Assembly: GCA_018003015.1 (NCBI GenBank) | Contig: JAGNEZ010000012.1 | Span: forward strand, 62,001-126,000 | Origin: Phycisphaerae bacterium | GTDB lineage: Bacteria > Planctomycetota > Phycisphaerae > UBA1845 > PWPN01 | DNA: 64,000 nt | Direction of reading: 5' to 3' | In this document: piece after piece, positions 34,459 through 45,632 of the stretch | How the letters are laid out: each line of letters starts with the position of its first letter | Position numbering within the stretch: the first letter of the stretch is position 1 | The notes under the pieces: model-generated | Databases searched by the model: none | Seen by the model: the letters and a program-made list of their open reading frames with translations, nothing else | What the model was told of the DNA's origin: nothing | Translations under genes and position numbers: made by a program

Positions 34459-36168
34459 CTACCGGTCGGCGTCCGGGCCGGCGGCCCCCCACCGTGACCG
34501 GGGCCCGATCGCCGCATCTACCTCCTTGGTATTCTTCAGCTCCAGCTTCAGCACTCCTTCCTGTGCTTCGAGGATGATCCGGGGCTGGCCGGGTTGGGCC
34601 CGGAACCGGCCCTTGCTCAACCACTGCCGGTAGGCAAAACCGTTGTGGCGGTACAGGACCGCACCGTCCTCCACGCGCTCGATGGGCGGCTTCTTCTCCG
34701 GCGCCCAACTCATCTCGAGGGCCCACGATGTCGGCGTTCCCGGTTCGGTCTGGAGGAGCATTCGTTCCGGCTGGCATCGCACGGTCAAGCGTCCCCCGCC
34801 GGTCAGCGGAACACTGATCTCCAGGGCGTCTTCTTCCTGTTCGGTCACCTCCGGCGTGCCGGTCGTCATCGGCAAGGTCTTGCCGTCTGGCGACACCCGG
34901 ACCGGTCGGGCACCGGCCCGGGCTTCGCGTGTGCTCCAGGTGAAGCCGTCGATGACGGGCAGGGTATCGTAGACGGCGGCGTGGGTGGTGACCCGTTGGT
35001 TGAGGTAGCGTTCCGGGTAGTGTTCGTCGAACACATGGATATCGCGGATGCGCAGGCCGTTCTCGTCCCAGAAGAGATTGGTGCGGTAGAACCGGCTGTT
35101 ATACCAGACGCTACCTCTTTCGCGGCCCTTCATATCATGCAGGGCGGTGACGGCGGTTGCGGGGGTTTGGGGGAAGGTGTTTTTGAACCATTGGCCGGAC
35201 TGCCCGAGCGTCTCGACGCGGATTTGGCCGGTCTGGGAGAGTTCAGCCAACCTTTTGACCTGGTCGGTGAGGCCCTTTTCCATAGCCGGCCAGCCGAAGG
35301 AGTTCTCCTGGCCGGCCTGGGTATAGGCGAAGGCCAGGCAGGGTGTGGACGTCTGCAGGTCGAGGAACCAGCGGACCCACGCGGGCACTCCTCCGCCGCC
35401 GGTGCCGCCGGTGTAGACCGGTTCAAGGGTGACCACGCCCTGAGCGGCCTCCCCCAGGCCGTTGTCGTACTGGTCGATCGGGTCGCTGCCCAGCATGCGG
35501 AACACCGGCACAGGGATTTGGCGGATGGGGTCTTGAGCGGGCATATAGGCGTTGAGGCGGCTGGGGTAGTAGGCCTGATTCCAGTAGCCGCCCCAAAGCG
35601 TGTAGCCGTCCGTGCCGGTCTGATCCTTGCAGATGCAGGCGGCGGTGACTCCGTAGCGGTCGGAGAGGTAGGTCAAGGTATGAGCGTCGATCAGCCAGCA
35701 GCCCACGGAGCGAGGCCGGCGTCCAAAAGCATGCACAAACGCGCGCATGTACTCGTCGATGAGCTTTTCGCGCTCAGCGGGCGTGTAGCCGATGGTGAAT
35801 CCGACATCGGTATGCCAATCCCAGGGGAATCGTCCTCGCCACTTGAGTCCGGCGGCCTCGACCTGGGGTTGGACGATTTCGAGCCAGGCTCCGATTTCAT
35901 CGTCGCCGGTCAGTTCTTTTTTGAGCAACTGGACGAAGCGGTCTTGAATGAGGGCGTCGTATTGGATGAGGAACGTGGTTGGCAGGCCGTGCGTGTGGGC
36001 GAGGTGGATCTGGCGGACGACGGGCTCATAGAGATCGACCGGCTCGCGTGGTTCGACGCCGCGGATGAAGTTGACGATATTGACGATGCGGGGAGCCTTG
36101 GGTTGGGCGGCCGCGGTGGTGAGTCCGGCCACCACCGGGATCGAGAAGGCCCAGATCAGCAACCACAT
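34459..36168 (-). CDS. Secreted protein, deacetylase/hydrolase-like barrel, unknown function
   Basis: A 569-residue exported protein: signal MWLLIWAFSIPVVAGLTTAAA, then a region resembling NodB/GH57-like alpha/beta barrels (THGLPTTFLIQYDALIQDRF, EIGAWLEIVQP, VGCWLIDAHTLTYLSDRYGV). Asp and His positions (IQYD, WLIDAH) could be catalytic. The C-terminal half is beta-rich, with GGRLTVRCQPERMLLQ and RQWLSKGRFRAQPGQPRI. No exact family is recognised. GGAGGA lies 6-7 bases before the ATG at 36168; an in-frame ATG at 36186 is the alternative. The 257 bases after its stop separate it from the membrane protein gene and contain no gene. Confidence 0.65.
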   Translation of the reverse strand: MWLLIWAFSIPVVAGLTTAAAQPKAPRIVNIVNFIRGVEPREPVDLYEPVVRQIHLAHTHGLPTTFLIQYDALIQDRFVQLLKKELTGDDEIGAWLEIVQPQVEAAGLKWRGRFPWDWHTDVGFTIGYTPAEREKLIDEYMRAFVHAFGRRPRSVGCWLIDAHTLTYLSDRYGVTAACICKDQTGTDGYTLWGGYWNQAYYPSRLNAYMPAQDPIRQIPVPVFRMLGSDPIDQYDNGLGEAAQGVVTLEPVYTGGTGGGGVPAWVRWFLDLQTSTPCLAFAYTQAGQENSFGWPAMEKGLTDQVKRLAELSQTGQIRVETLGQSGQWFKNTFPQTPATAVTALHDMKGRERGSVWYNSRFYRTNLFWDENGLRIRDIHVFDEHYPERYLNQRVTTHAAVYDTLPVIDGFTWSTREARAGARPVRVSPDGKTLPMTTGTPEVTEQEEDALEISVPLTGGGRLTVRCQPERMLLQTEPGTPTSWALEMSWAPEKKPPIERVEDGAVLYRHNGFAYRQWLSKGRFRAQPGQPRIILEAQEGVLKLELKNTKEVDAAIGPRSRWGAAGPDADR

Positions 36169-36842
36169 GGCGGGTCCTCCATCCAAAGACGCTGCAGGCG
36201 TTTGGTCGCGAAGTATAGCCGAAAAAAGCCGTTTTGGCGGAACGAAGCCGATTGAGTGGTCAGCGACCCGCTGTCCGCGGTTAGCCGGAGCGGCGGACGG
36301 CGATCTCTTTGGGGGCGAGGCCGCGGCGAGCCCCGGGGTAAGGCTATCAGGATTTCAAAGCGCCAAACGAAGCCAATTGAGCGACCAGCGGTCAGCAGTC
36401 GGCTGGAGCGGCAGACGTATTCGGCTGGGTTCCTCCTTCAATAACACGCCGCGTGTTCTGGGAAGTTGGCGGGAAGCGGAACTGGGTGGCTGCGGTGGCT
36501 CGGACGATGTTACGTCACCGCTGGGCGTGGTCCTGATTGGGGATGGTTGGGTTCTTTGGGAAGCGGCTGAGATGTCTACGTGGTGAGGCGTCGATCGTTG
36601 GGGTGGCAGTTGAGCATCATGATCTTAGTGATAGGGATGACGCCCCCTTCCTGGCTGACCAGATGCTGTCGGGCGTGGGCCAGAAAGGGATTCTTGTGGG
36701 AGTCAACGGTCGGGGGGGAGGAGTCAGGTGGACGGCCTCTCTTTCGGTGTCCTTGCAGGCAGAGGTTTCGGTGATGCACCTTGTTCTCTGGGTGGACTTC
36801 CCGTAGACTGTGGGGCTTTCATGGGGAGTCACTTTAACAGCC
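36169..36842. other. Intergenic region upstream of kup with degenerate direct repeat
   Basis: About 670 bases without a convincing gene. It contains an imperfect direct repeat: AACGAAGCCGATTGAG at 36241-36256 and AACGAAGCCAATTGAG at 36366-36381, each followed by a GGTCAGC stretch and a CGGAGCGGC- or TGGAGCGGC-type sequence. No riboswitch consensus could be matched. Promoters of the divergent genes must lie here. Confidence 0.5.
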
Positions 36843-38822
36843 ATGGCATGTGACGATTCTCCGGAAGCCTGCTCACGGGACGACGGTCCAGAGTCCGCGG
36901 ATTCTCCTTCCTTGACGGCGGCCGCCGGTCAGCGTCTCTCCATGAGCCGGATGTCGGTAGCGGCGGCCGGGCTGGGGGCTCTTGGGGTCGTATACGGTGA
37001 CATTGGCACTTCGCCGCTGTATGCGTTGAGGGAGTGTCTTGGTTCCCGGTACGGGGTGGCGCCGGTTGAGGAGAACGTGCTTGGGCTGCTGTCGCTCATC
37101 TTCTGGTCGCTGACGCTGATTGTTGTGGTGAAGTACATCGGGTTCGTGCTCCGAGCGGACCATCGCGGCGAAGGGGGGATCCTATCGCTGATGGCTTTGG
37201 CGGTTCCCCCGGACAAGGCGCCGGGGCACAGGTGGTCACGGCGGGGGATCGTGACCGGTTTGGGGCTTTTTGGTGCGGCTCTGCTGCTCGGTGAAGGCAT
37301 GATCACGCCGGCCATCTCGGTGCTGAGCGCCGTGGAAGGTCTGGAGCTCAGCGCGCCCTCGCTGTCACCGGCGGTTGTTCCGATCACGCTTGTGATTCTG
37401 GCTTCTCTGTTTCTTGTGCAGAAGCGGGGCACGGGTTTTGTGGGAGCGTTGTTTGGGCCGGTGATGTTCATTTGGTTCGTGGTCATTGGGGGATTAGGGC
37501 TGGTCTGGGTCATTCGGGAGCCGTCGATTCTGGCGGCAGTCAATCCGCTGCGGATGATCGCGTTTTTCCAGCACCATCAGCTGCACGGGTTTCTGGTCTT
37601 GGGAGCGGTGGTTTTGTGTGTTACGGGTACGGAGGCCTTGTACGCGGATCTTGGTCACTTTGGGCGTCACCCGATCCGGGCGGCTTGGTTTGTGGTGGTG
37701 TTTCCGTGTCTTCTGCTCAACTACTTTGGTCAAGGTGCGGTTGTGATTGCCAAGGGTCAGGCCGCGGCGGTGAACCCGTTCTATCTTCTCGCTCCCGACT
37801 CGATGCAGTACCCGCTCATTGCCCTAGCGACCGTTGCCACGGTGATTGCCTCTCAGTCTCTGATCTCGGGCTCGTTCTCGTTGGCGCAGCAGGCGGTGCA
37901 GCTCGGGTATTCGCCGCGACTGACGGTGGTGCACACATCGAGCAGGACGAAGGGGCAGATCTACATGCCGGAGGTGAACGGCTGGCTGGCGATTGCCTGT
38001 TGCGGGCTTGTGCTCGCGTTCAAGAAGTCCTCGAATTTGGCGGCGGCCTATGGTGTGGTTGTGATCGGCACGATGACCATCACATCGCTGATGCTGTTCG
38101 TGGTTGCCTATCGGCGGTGGAACTGGGGGCTGCCCAAGGCTGCCGCTCTGGCGGGTTTGTTTCTCGCGGTCGACCTGACCTTTCTCACCTCGAACCTGTC
38201 GAAGCTGTGGGAGGGCGCCTGGCTGCCGCTGGTCACCGGGCTCGTGTTATTCACACTGATGACCACCTGGAAGCGTGGCCGAGGCATCCTGGCGGCGTCG
38301 ATTGGCAGGGCCACGCTGCCGCTGCAGGCCTTTCTCGAACCGCTGGAGCGAGGCCAGAAGCCGCTCCGTGCACCGGGCACGGCGGTTTTCATGACCTCCA
38401 ATCCCGAAGGTACGCCGCTGGTGCTGATGCATCACTACAAGCACAACAAGATGCTCCACGATCAGGTCATTCTGCTCTCCGTTTCCACCCTGGAGGTGCC
38501 GAGTGTGGCCACGGAACAGCGGGTCCGGGTGGTGGATCATGGTCACGGTTTTTTTTCGGTGCGCGCCTTCTACGGTTACATGGAAACGCCGAGGGTGCGT
38601 GACGTTTTTCACTGGTGCAGGTCCGAGGGCCTCAAGGTTGATCCCCGGCGAGCGAGTTTTTACCTTGGGCGGGAGTCGCTGATCACGACCACCAAGCCGG
38701 GCATGTCGCGATGGCGGAAAGCGGTTTTCGCGGTGATGTCGCGGAACGCGATTTCGGCGGTGGCGTACTTTGACATTCCGCCCGACCGGGTAGTTGAGCT
38801 GGGCACGCAGATCGAGTTATGA
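36843..38822 (+). CDS. kup: Kup-family potassium uptake transporter
   Basis: Low-affinity K+/H+ symporter, 659 residues. The hallmark GVVYGDIGTSPLYALREC opens the first membrane helix; about a dozen helices follow to near residue 450, then a cytoplasmic C-terminal domain (GTAVFMTSNPEGTPLVLMHH, VIRVVDHG-type strand, FHWCRSEGL). The conserved DHRGEGGILSLMAL loop is intact. The ATG at 36843 has a weak ribosome site; GTG at 36810 and internal Met residues near 45-48 are alternatives, since the extreme N-terminus is unconserved. Codon use is richer in G/T-ending codons than in genes at 12-25 kb. Confidence 0.93.
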   Translation: MACDDSPEACSRDDGPESADSPSLTAAAGQRLSMSRMSVAAAGLGALGVVYGDIGTSPLYALRECLGSRYGVAPVEENVLGLLSLIFWSLTLIVVVKYIGFVLRADHRGEGGILSLMALAVPPDKAPGHRWSRRGIVTGLGLFGAALLLGEGMITPAISVLSAVEGLELSAPSLSPAVVPITLVILASLFLVQKRGTGFVGALFGPVMFIWFVVIGGLGLVWVIREPSILAAVNPLRMIAFFQHHQLHGFLVLGAVVLCVTGTEALYADLGHFGRHPIRAAWFVVVFPCLLLNYFGQGAVVIAKGQAAAVNPFYLLAPDSMQYPLIALATVATVIASQSLISGSFSLAQQAVQLGYSPRLTVVHTSSRTKGQIYMPEVNGWLAIACCGLVLAFKKSSNLAAAYGVVVIGTMTITSLMLFVVAYRRWNWGLPKAAALAGLFLAVDLTFLTSNLSKLWEGAWLPLVTGLVLFTLMTTWKRGRGILAASIGRATLPLQAFLEPLERGQKPLRAPGTAVFMTSNPEGTPLVLMHHYKHNKMLHDQVILLSVSTLEVPSVATEQRVRVVDHGHGFFSVRAFYGYMETPRVRDVFHWCRSEGLKVDPRRASFYLGRESLITTTKPGMSRWRKAVFAVMSRNAISAVAYFDIPPDRVVELGTQIEL

Positions 38823-38964
38823 CGCGTTGTTGGCAGCGTGGCGGGGTTTCTCTGCGGGTTGGAGTCGGGGTGTGCCTGGGTGGCGGGCGGACGGTTTGCG
38901 TCCCTGGGGTGTCGAGGGTGCCTTTGGCGGACTGGTCCTTGGATGAGTTCTATCGGGTTGTGGT

Positions 38965-40623
38965 CTACTCCTGCGGCTCCCGGCGATTGCTGACCCGCGA
39001 GCCTGGCTTGATCTTGTGGTCGGGGGCGGACGCCTTTGGCGGCGTGGGTGTCGGCTTGAACAGTTGATCGAGGATGTTCCGTGCCCGGCTACCGACGGGC
39101 GAGCGCTGGATTCGGATCTCGTTGGCCTGATTGGTGGAGCGTTGAATGGTCGGCGGGGTGGAGTGCGTGGTCTGGCGCGGGGGCTGGGGTGAGCGGGTGG
39201 TCTGGCGCGGGGGCTGGCCGGATCGTTCCAGTAGTCCGGTTTCTCGGCGTCCGGCGGTCTGGTCCAGCGGGACACCCACTGCCCCCTTCCACAGGTCCTG
39301 GGGGCGGCGCGTTTCGGAGTTTCTTCTTTCCTCTATGTACTTCCTCAGTTGGGTCGCTGTCTGGCGGGCGGCATCGATCCGTTCGTTGGGCAGAGACTGG
39401 AAGCGGAAGGGTGCATCGGGGCGGTTCACGACCTGAGTGAGGGCTTGCGCCATGCCGACATGTCTGGCTTTTTCCGGGCTGACGTCGTCGCGTCCGGTCA
39501 TCCGCTGGAGGTCGGAATAGGTGCGCGGCGGTCGGGCTTCCGGATGGTCGCGCCGAAAGCGGTACTCGTCGTGCAACTCCCGGGTAAACTTGTCGTGGTC
39601 GGCCTTATGCATGGCCAAGTGATGGGCGAAGATCGGATCATAGCCGTAGCGGCTGTTGTGGTAGGAGACCACCGGGTAGATGCCGGACCTGAAGTAGGAG
39701 CGGTCGTAGTAATCGCCGAAGTAGTAGTGGTCGTAATGGGGACGAGCGAAGATCTTGCCAACCAGGACGGTCACGTTGACGACCACGTCGGGGGTATAGA
39801 CGAATGCGGGGCGGGTGAGTTGCTGCGGCGGCAGGTAGACGGGGGCAAACAGGACGCCGCGTTGGGGCATGACGTAGTCCCAGTAGCCGTTGACGAAGAC
39901 ATAGCCGCGGGGCGTCCAGACATAGCGATCGGGCACCCACACCCACTCTTCCCGGGGGGCGATCCAGTAGCCAGGGCGCCACACATAGCCGGATGAGGAC
40001 CACACCCAGACGCCCGGGACCCAGATGAAGTTGGGTTTCGGTGGAAGGCCGGTTGCGGCCGGGTCGAGCGACTCGGGTGGGGTAGGCAGGTATTGGAGCA
40101 CCTCGGTTTGTCTGCTTCGCCAGCAGCCAGGGACCCACTGATAACGGCTCTGGGTTTCGCACCAGTATCCGGGGACGAACTCTCTACCGGGGGGGATATT
40201 CCGCCAGATGCCGCTAATCCAGACGAAGTCGTTGCGGTCGTCGTCCCAAGCCCAGTACCCGGGAATCCAGCGGATGTCGTCGCCTCGAGGGCAATGGGGA
40301 GGGGGGACCTCGTTGATCAATGCCGGGGGGCGTCTGAGGACAACCAAGCCGGGTTTAGGGTCGAACACCACAGGTTCGGCAAACGCTTCGTGGATTGGAC
40401 CGCGGTTATCCACGACCCAGGAAGGTAGCGAGGGGGCCGCCGGTCCACCGATATTGACGTTGATCTGGAAAAGGGTTTCCCGGTCGCGGTGATTTCGGTC
40501 GCGATCATGATCATCCTGGTCCGCCAAGAGGTTTTGGGTGGTTCCCAGCAGCGTAGAGAGCGCAAGCAGACCACTGCATGCCCATCGAATACGGCCGCCG
40601 CAGAACGGGTGTATTGCTCTCAT
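38965..40623 (-). CDS. WxPGxW-repeat envelope protein
   Basis: A 552-residue exported protein; signal IRWACSGLLALSTLLGTTQNLLA. The middle is dominated by aromatic WxPGxW/WVPG repeats (WIPGYWAWDDD, FVPGYWCE, YQWVPGCWRS, WVPGVWVWSS, YVWRPGYWIAP, WVWVPDRY), a family of unknown role in planctomycete envelopes. A Tyr/His-rich section follows (HYDHYYFGDYYDRSYF), then a Pro/Gln/Thr-rich C-terminus. GAGG lies 6 bases before the ATG. It is divergent from nothing close and probably monocistronic. The composition suggests a structural surface or cell-wall protein. Confidence 0.85.
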   Translation of the reverse strand: MRAIHPFCGGRIRWACSGLLALSTLLGTTQNLLADQDDHDRDRNHRDRETLFQINVNIGGPAAPSLPSWVVDNRGPIHEAFAEPVVFDPKPGLVVLRRPPALINEVPPPHCPRGDDIRWIPGYWAWDDDRNDFVWISGIWRNIPPGREFVPGYWCETQSRYQWVPGCWRSRQTEVLQYLPTPPESLDPAATGLPPKPNFIWVPGVWVWSSSGYVWRPGYWIAPREEWVWVPDRYVWTPRGYVFVNGYWDYVMPQRGVLFAPVYLPPQQLTRPAFVYTPDVVVNVTVLVGKIFARPHYDHYYFGDYYDRSYFRSGIYPVVSYHNSRYGYDPIFAHHLAMHKADHDKFTRELHDEYRFRRDHPEARPPRTYSDLQRMTGRDDVSPEKARHVGMAQALTQVVNRPDAPFRFQSLPNERIDAARQTATQLRKYIEERRNSETRRPQDLWKGAVGVPLDQTAGRRETGLLERSGQPPRQTTRSPQPPRQTTHSTPPTIQRSTNQANEIRIQRSPVGSRARNILDQLFKPTPTPPKASAPDHKIKPGSRVSNRREPQE

Positions 40624-40925
40624 GTCATCCTCTCAGGCCCGGCGCTTACCGGACTGGTTCGTCTGACCCGCCTGGTCGTATCGTCTGCCTCGCCGGGGCT
40701 CCTGGCTCTCAAAGCAAGGCGCTGGCGGTGAATGCCCGGCGGAATCGGCTCTTATTATGTTACCACACGGGAATCCTGGCGGAAAGCGACTGCCGGGGCG
40801 ACTCAGGTCATCCGCGGTGGCCTCCTGGGTGATTTGGCGGAGGGTTTCTCCGGGCTTGCTCGGACTGCGGTTGGCGGGGGGCGGCGCAGGGATGATCGGC
40901 CGCGGGGGAGGTCGACGGTCTCCGA
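40624..40925. other. Intergenic region upstream of the WxPGxW gene
   Basis: About 300 bases. No gene, RNA or hairpin with a T-run could be supported. It must hold the WxPGxW promoter and the end of the small gene at 40926. Confidence 0.4.
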
Positions 40926-41165
40926 TCAGCTTTTGCCGATTGGCTGGATCAGGTCCTCGTGGCGTTCCTTTGCGAACAGCAGATCGCGGGCGAGTATGCG
41001 TTGCAGTTGACTGACGGTGGCGGTTGCAGGATCGAGATGATGAGCGCGAAGGCACTCGTCGGTCAGGTCAAGATCAGGGGTGAGCCGATTCCATTGGGGA
41101 TGGAGTTGCTCGAGCAGCAGGTGGACCACGGTGGGCCAGGTGCCTGGATCCCTGTAGGTTGCCAT
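40926..41165 (-). CDS. 79-residue protein of unknown function
   Basis: Small soluble protein, MATYRDPGTW...LIQPIGKS, with a helical pattern (TVVHLLLEQLHPQWNRL, VSQLQRILARDLLFAKERHE). No signal peptide and no known family. The main evidence for reality is AAGGAGG with ideal spacing before the ATG at 41165. A longer 227-residue frame to 41609 in the same phase has no signal before its start and a random-looking Pro/His/Thr-rich sequence. It sits alone between the WxPGxW gene and a Tat oxidoreductase gene. Confidence 0.55.
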   Translation of the reverse strand: MATYRDPGTWPTVVHLLLEQLHPQWNRLTPDLDLTDECLRAHHLDPATATVSQLQRILARDLLFAKERHEDLIQPIGKS

Positions 41166-41670
41166 GTTCGCCTCCTTCTCTCTCGCGTGCGGTCGGGGAG
41201 TGTGACCGCATGGGCGGGACGGCACGAACGCCCGAGGCCGCGTGTGGGGCCTGGGCTGGGGTAACTGACCCATGGAGTGTACCTGATGCTCTTGGGGCCC
41301 GCAAGGTGCCAGATTGTTGCCGGCGCGCTGCGAGCCAACGTGGGGGGCCATGTGACGGAAAGCCGCCAACTGTTTGAGGGCAGATCGCCACGAGGAAGGC
41401 GTTGGCTTGGGGTCGGTTTCTGTTATGCGGCGGGTGGTGGCCGTTCTGAAGGTATCTTGGGTGTGCTTCGTGACTGAACGTCCGTTTGGGGTGGAGTTCA
41501 GGTTGGCGCGGTTCGCTTCTGGGGTGTGGTGATTGGTTTCCGGGCGGGTGGGATGTTGTCCTCGGGGTGGGGTATGAAGGAGACACGGGCGTGAGGCTGG
41601 GTGCTTCACGCTCGTGCAGTGATGGTGCCCTTGCTTGCGTGTGGTCAGACGTGCCCGTTGGATGGGCGGG
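41166..41670. other. Intergenic region with no supported gene
   Basis: About 500 bases, G-rich on the given strand. Open frames on both strands lack ribosome sites and family resemblance. Nothing else could be identified apart from the presumed promoter of the 79-residue gene. Confidence 0.4.
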
Positions 41671-43167
41671 TCAGACCATGGGCAGTTGGAAGCCCTTGCG
41701 GTATTCGCGGGCCAGGTACTTATTGGCCTCCCGGTCCGGGATTCTCAGTTCGCGATCGGTGAAGCAGAGCTCGCGGGTGCCGTCCCAGTAGATTCGCCGG
41801 CCGACGCGGAGGGAGACGTTGGCCAGGTGGCAGGCGGCGACCGAGTGGTAGTGTGATTCGAGGTTAGCGATTGGCGGCTTGCGGTCGCGCACGCATGCAA
41901 GGAAGTCCTCGACATGCTTCTGGTGAGCGGCCTGGTCGGCGCCGGGGAAGTTGCGGTTTTTTTGTTCCTTGGTCATGTTGCCGAGGCGCCACTCGGACTG
42001 GTTGGGACCGATCCGGCCCTGCTTCTTGGCGCCGTCCCAGAATTTCCAATCCCACTTATCCGGATCAGTGATGTAGTCATTGCGCGTGAGGTGGATCATG
42101 CCGTTGGTGCCGTGGAAGTCCATGCCGTAGCCGCCGACATCCCACGGTTTGCCGCTGACTTTGCGCATGGTGTAGGTTTGGATGAAGCCCTGCTTGCTGG
42201 TTGGAGCGTTTTGGGGAGCGGGGAATTCATAGACCGCCTGCATCATGTCGGGAGTGGTTCGATCGTCTTCGATGATGAAGTGTCCGCCGACGCAGGATAC
42301 GGAGATGGGGGACACCGCGCCCATGGTCCACATGATGATGTCCTGGAGATGGACGTTCCAGTCGCCGACCATACCGCACCCGTAGTCGAAGTACCAGCGC
42401 CAGGTGTTGTGGAACCGCCGCCTGTTGAATGGCAGGACCTTGGCCGGGCCGAGCCACATGTCGTAGTCCACACCGGGTGGCACGGGTCCGTCGGGATCGT
42501 TCCCCATGTTGGCGAAGACCTCGTTGCCGTAGGTGTAGGTATTGGTCATGCTGATTGTGCCGAGCTTGCCGGCGCGGATGAACTCGCGGGCCTCCTGGAT
42601 GTGGGGTATCTCGCGCTGGTGGGTACCAACCTGGACGATGGCCCCGTATCTTTTGGCGGCATTGACCATCAATCGACCTTCGTGGATGTTGTGGCAGCAG
42701 GGCTTTTCGCAGTAGACATCCTTGCCGCTGGCGACGGCGAGCATCATGGGGGCGGCGTGCCAGTGATCGGGTGTGGCGACGATCACCAAGTCGATGTCCT
42801 TGCGAGTGACGATCTGGCGATAGTCCTTGATGAGTTCGGGCTTCTGGTTGAGTTTTTTGGCGACATCCTCGGCGGCGCCGGCGAGCTGTTTGTCATCCAC
42901 GTCGCAGAGAGCGACGACATTGCACTGCTTGGAGTCCATGAAGTTGCCGAGTTTGTAGCGACCCATGCCGCCGCAGCCGACCAGGGTGATGTTGAATTTC
43001 TCATTGGGGCTGACGGTTCGGCGGCTGATTTTGGCTGCCGGGGCGGGTGCGAATGTCATTCCGGTGCCGGCGGTGCCGCAACCGCCGAGTGCGGCGGTCA
43101 CGGCCGCCGCTCCAGCTGCCATCGTGCCGTTCTCGAGGAGCTGTCTGCGAGTCACAGGGTTCTTCAT
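41671..43167 (-). CDS. Tat-exported Gfo/Idh/MocA-family oxidoreductase
   Basis: A 498-residue exported dehydrogenase-like protein. The twin-arginine signal TRRQLLENGTMAAGAAAVTAAL precedes a Rossmann fold (ITLVGCGGMGRYKL) and the EKP motif (VYCEKPCCHNIHEG). The C-terminal domain has GMVGDWNVHLQDIIMWTMG, with conserved Asp/His at the sugar site. Such exported members typically number dozens per planctomycete genome; activity on sugars in the periplasm is inferred. The N-terminal GGCG suggests possible lipid attachment, but the Tat context makes this uncertain. GGAGAG precedes the ATG. It lies 190 bases downstream of the GH140-like gene on the same strand. Confidence 0.9.
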   Translation of the reverse strand: MKNPVTRRQLLENGTMAAGAAAVTAALGGCGTAGTGMTFAPAPAAKISRRTVSPNEKFNITLVGCGGMGRYKLGNFMDSKQCNVVALCDVDDKQLAGAAEDVAKKLNQKPELIKDYRQIVTRKDIDLVIVATPDHWHAAPMMLAVASGKDVYCEKPCCHNIHEGRLMVNAAKRYGAIVQVGTHQREIPHIQEAREFIRAGKLGTISMTNTYTYGNEVFANMGNDPDGPVPPGVDYDMWLGPAKVLPFNRRRFHNTWRWYFDYGCGMVGDWNVHLQDIIMWTMGAVSPISVSCVGGHFIIEDDRTTPDMMQAVYEFPAPQNAPTSKQGFIQTYTMRKVSGKPWDVGGYGMDFHGTNGMIHLTRNDYITDPDKWDWKFWDGAKKQGRIGPNQSEWRLGNMTKEQKNRNFPGADQAAHQKHVEDFLACVRDRKPPIANLESHYHSVAACHLANVSLRVGRRIYWDGTRELCFTDRELRIPDREANKYLAREYRKGFQLPMV

Positions 43168-43357
43168 GAGAGTCTCTCCAAATCAACAGGTACTACGGTC
43201 CGCACTCTTCCCGCCGGTGGAGCCCACGCGGTCGTGCAGGATCTGGAAGCGTAACCGCAAGTCTGCTGGCGGACAAGTGATTCGAGGGCCGTACCGGAGC
43301 GGGAGGTGGGGCACGTCGCGTGGAGGCCGATAGCGGGGTGCGGGCGATCCGGGCGCC

Positions 43358-44797
<1,440 letters not shown>

Positions 44798-45320
44798 GTT
44801 GGATTCCTCTCAAGCGGAGACCGGGCGCGATGGAGCGTCGGTCGCTTTGTCATCGGACACCTTCTGTTGCTGGTTTGGGCCAGCGTTCAAAGACGGACGC
44901 TTGAGCGCCTTGTGTGCGTCGAATGTCGGTGTGTGCCGCCGGAGTGGGGAGGCGTCGGGAATCTGATTCTTGCCCGACCTGGTATCGCCTCGTGATTTGG
45001 ACTCCTGACGGGCGCCCGAGTCCGCGCCGTCTGGAGTCTGGGCCCGACGGCCACACCTGTGTCGAGTGCAGTTTAAAGTTGGCCAAGGTGGACGTCAATC
45101 GGGCCGAACGACGGGCGTTACTGCGATCTGGGTCATGCCACCCTACGAGGGCTGTGGTGGCGGCGACAGCGGCCATGGTGTACGACGTGTTTGAGCGGAG
45201 TTCTGCTTTGCGACAAGGAGTGGAGGTGGTATGCTATAGTCTTGTTTCGGCGTGGCAGGGACGAGAAGCTCACGTCCTGTGTAAATGACACGGCGATCGG
45301 GAGTCCCTGGCCCATGAGAT
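44798..45320. other. Intergenic region between GH140-like gene and tRNA-Leu
   Basis: About 520 bases holding the divergent promoters. A possible promoter for tRNA-Leu is -35 TTGCGA (45208-45213), a 16-base spacer and -10 TATGCT (45230-45235), about 80 bases before the tRNA. No gene is supported. Confidence 0.4.
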
Positions 45321-45402
45321 GCGCGAGTGGCGGAATTGGCAGACGCGCAGGATTTAGGTTCCTGTACCGCAAGGTGTGGGGGTTCGATTCCCCCCTCGCG
45401 CA
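45321..45402 (+). tRNA. tRNA-Leu (anticodon UAG)
   Basis: Acceptor GCGCGAG/CTCGCGC pairs over 7 bp with discriminator A. The anticodon stem-loop AGGA-TTTAGGT-TCCT gives anticodon TAG. A long variable arm (about TACCGCAAGGTGT) is typical of class II tRNAs such as Leu, and the T arm is GGGGGTTCGATTCCCCC. CCA is not encoded. It decodes CUA/CUN Leu codons. It stands alone. Confidence 0.95.
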
Positions 45403-45632
45403 GTGCCCTTGGGTCGTGAGAGTTGCGAACCGCAGCGGATGCTGCCGGTCGGCGGGCGCCAGAGCGTCTCTGATCCCAGAGCCGTGCGGAGTAACGTTGG
45501 GGGATCCCAGGGATTGAGTGATGGGCGTGTCGGCGAGCGACGGTTGCGAGGGGGAGGCGGGTGTGGCCCTTGTCGTGGACGCGGGGCAGTGGCGATCCCC
45601 AAGGACCGTGGGGGCCGCCAGGCAGAGAGCGA

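Noticed and set aside
34594-36255. 553-residue open frame on the plus strand
   Set aside because: Antisense to a secreted protein with a good signal peptide and ribosome site; repetitive Gly/Val/Asp composition.
36169-36842. Possible cyclic di-AMP riboswitch before kup
   Set aside because: Sought because such riboswitches control K+ transporters, but no matching conserved motifs were found.
40404-40415. DnaA-box-like TTATCCACG
   Set aside because: A single near-match inside a coding region; no cluster of boxes and no AT-rich unwinding region, so it does not support an origin by itself.
40926-41609. 227-residue version of the small protein at 40926
   Set aside because: The upstream part is Pro/His/Thr-rich with no ribosome site; AAGGAGG instead marks the internal ATG at 41165.
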